Below, in pieces: positions 38,839 to 40,604 of a stretch of DNA of 40,604 nucleotides (position 1 is its first letter; each line of letters begins with the position of its first letter). The stretch is from NCBI GenBank assembly GCA_905221605.1, contig CAJNDS010000015.1, positions 215,001-255,604 of the forward strand, read 5' to 3'. A model generated the notes under the pieces. That model saw only the letters and a program-made list of their open reading frames with translations. It was not told the DNA's origin and made no database searches. The translations under genes were made by a program, and so were the position numbers. This stretch comes from Symbiodinium natans (lineage: Eukaryota; Sar; Dinophyceae; Suessiales; Symbiodiniaceae).

Positions 38839-39767
38839 AAATGGGCTCAATAGGCGCCCTCGGCTCACCAATCCATGTGAGCTCCCCCGTTGCTAAATGA
38901 ATGGCAACCCTGGGGGCCCCATAACGTGACAGTCCAGGCATGGTATTCATCCGACGTAGTCCCGGAGTCATTGTTGCGTTGCGTTGCGAAGGGGTTGGTG
39001 CAAGGTCAGGTTTTTCTTACACTCATTCCTTGGCCTGAGGTACACACCCCTTTTCCAGCGGCCCTACCACTTTGAGGCCGTGAGTATGCAACGCGACAGG
39101 CGCGAGCGAGTGGGCAAGGGAGGCAGATAGTCGGGTGCTGAGGCACCCTCGTAACGGGGCCATGGCTCCTGCCGCAGCAAAGGGGGTCAATCCATAGTAT
39201 ACGTAGAGAGACTTAGAAGAGTGCTTTCGTCTTACTGCAGCCAATAGTCAGTAAATGAAGCCTGCAGTGTTCTTCATCCGGGTTCATCGTTCGACAGCGG
39301 CGAGTAGATCAAGCTGAATCGTTGAGATCCTTCAGGCCCTGAAAGAATGCGACTCCACTGAGAGAGGAGGAGCGGCTGTTACTTGCATGGGGCCTTGCCG
39401 GTATATTGTCTTGTATCGTCTTATAAGGAGGCATCGGAACAAACACTGGCATGCTTCGAGACAGAGGGAACACCTCTCTTGAATTCATCCACCCAGTCCT
39501 TCCAGGCAACGAGAGCGGACGCATTTTCTTGGCTTCAAGATACATGCCGCATGTTTTTTTTGGCTTTTGCAGGGACACGACAAGCATGTCCCAGAGTCCT
39601 GGAACATTCTAGCACTACTATAGCACTGACGGTTGGAAAGATTGCGTCTGCTTCGGTGTCCGTTTGAGTTAGGCGTTGATGATTCCAGGCGGGCTCAGGT
39701 CCGATTCTGTCCTTGAACGAGATGCAGAACCGAGACATTCTTGTTGATTGGAGTTGTTGATTTGCAG

Positions 39768-39872
39768 GGTGAGGTAATTGCTGAGCTGCAGCTTTGCATG
39801 GGTGGGCCGCTGCGCGCCAAGGCAGCACGGAATGTCCTTCATTTCATTGGGCGAGCAAACGCAGTACAGTAG
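39768..39872 (+). CDS. Candidate exon, unidentified protein
   Basis: After the acceptor GATTTGCAG it reads GEVIAELQLCMGGPLRAKAA then RNVLHFIGRAN. There is a GC donor (AAC|GCAGTA), or else the frame stops at 39870-39872. Composition is clearly protein-like. A short upstream stretch (39571-39607, GHDKHVPESWNIL) after another TTTTGCAG may be the preceding exon. Confidence 0.5.
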   Translation, partial: GEVIAELQLCMGGPLRAKAARNVLHFIGRANAVQ

Positions 39873-40084
39873 CATAGCGGCTGCATGCGTTTCAGTGTTC
39901 CGGTGCTCAGTGCCCGCAGATTGCCCACAGTTTACAGCGCCCAGACGCTGGAAAAGCAAAATGCCCCTGGTGGAAAACACGAGTGCATACGCAGACATGC
40001 GCTTGACATCTTCTTTTGGACAGCCATACAGGAGTGTTCTTGAACAAAACAAGAAAGCTGGTTACAATCAACGCCTGGAGTCAT

Positions 40085-40340
40085 AGTCATAACAAGTCCG
40101 GTCGGGAAGCAAAAGAAATAATCGCAACATTGAGCGTGGGAAATCTCGCACGTTCCTGCAGTGCTGCAGACACTTGAGATGGACACCAAAACCTGGCAAC
40201 ATCTGGTACCTATATCCGGCTCTTTTCAGCAATCGATGTACAAACTATAATTTGCAGATTCTGGAATTTCTTGGATTATAGAATATCGATCTCATCACTA
40301 TTCAAGGACATATTTCTATTAACAATGAAACCAAATAATT
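40085..40340. other. AT-rich transition at the window end
   Basis: From about 40210 A+T rises sharply compared with the preceding 40 kb, with no telomere-like units or family A-D elements. No feature recognised before the ORF at 40342. Confidence 0.6.
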
Positions 40341-40341
40341 T

Positions 40342-40604
40342 ATGATGATTGGTTTATTTGGGACTCCCATCCGAATTCGTGGAATTGTTGCCCAAGGGAC
40401 AGCTGCTGGGGATTATGTCATTCTTTCTTCTACCAAATATAGGATGCCTTATTCTCGATGGGGCAGGTTGACTTTCAGAATTGCCGGGTTCAGCTTCGAA
40501 AAATGGACCACTGAAGACGCTTCTCATCGCGATTTCGAGGGCTTGTTTGCACCTCAGGGTCAATTGCGGATTCTATCTTTATTCTGGTCGGGATATTCAT
40601 TCTC
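40342..40604 (+). CDS. Open frame running off the window, unidentified
   Basis: An ATG at 40342 opens MMIGLFGTPIRIRGIVAQGT, AAGDYVILSSTKYRMPYSRW and on without a stop to the last base (87 codons). It lies in the AT-rich final 400 bases, unlike the rest of the window in composition. No family recognised. It could be an exon of a gene beyond the window, a transposable element, or a junction with other DNA. Confidence 0.4.
   Translation, partial: MMIGLFGTPIRIRGIVAQGTAAGDYVILSSTKYRMPYSRWGRLTFRIAGFSFEKWTTEDASHRDFEGLFAPQGQLRILSLFWSGYSF

Noticed and set aside
1-40604. Spliced-leader relics at gene starts
   Set aside because: I looked for the dinoflagellate spliced-leader sequence and found no convincing copy by eye. 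A proper search is needed to exclude short fragments.

Overview
This looks like nuclear DNA from a dinoflagellate, possibly of the Symbiodiniaceae/Suessiales type, although the genus cannot be fixed from the sequence. Three things support this. TTTAGGG telomere-like repeats are scattered through the whole window on both strands. Coding sequence occurs as short exons separated by introns that begin with GC or GA about as often as GT and nearly always end in AG followed by G. There are several families of short inverted-repeat elements, many of them inside introns. Nothing bacterial, viral or organellar was recognised. Most long single-frame ORFs here are noise; the real genes had to be assembled by matching short exons to protein families and checking the reading phase across each intron.

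Two genes can be reconstructed with good confidence, both on the + strand. The first (about 10181-17316, possibly starting at 9636) encodes a six-transmembrane voltage-gated channel of the EAG/CNG type: S1, S2, S3, a charged S4, S5, pore, S6, C-linker and a cyclic-nucleotide-binding-homology domain, in at least fifteen exons. Three exons are only 25-30 nt or so (25 and 26 nt in this gene, 30 nt in the next). The second (24638-26935) encodes an RNA-binding protein with a single RRM, in at least seven exons, ending in a Met-rich and Gly/Ala/Pro-rich tail. A likely - strand gene with GMQP/Q-rich repeats (27846 down to 27370) converges on it.

Weaker coding candidates: an aromatic-rich pair of exons (3706-3825, 4075-about 4120); a signal-peptide first exon (18822-18959); exons of one or more unidentified + strand genes at 33904-33993, 35279-35395 (faintly cyclin-like), 36412-36623, 38080-38181, 38433-38606 and 39768-39872; and an ORF at 40342 that runs off the window in a notably AT-rich end.

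Layout: 1-3600 mostly non-coding, low-complexity and repeat-bearing; 3600-4130 aromatic-rich exons; 4130-9600 intergenic/intronic with telomere-like blocks, a T-rich tract and a minisatellite; 9636-17316 channel; 17317-24600 repeats plus one candidate secretory exon; 24638-27850 convergent RRM and GMQP genes; 27850-33700 repeat-rich with no confident gene; 33700-40604 scattered + strand exons. The main unusual observations are the non-canonical introns with direct repeats at their ends, an 81-bp almost perfect palindrome in a channel intron, at least four short inverted-repeat families, and an atypical GVG selectivity filter.
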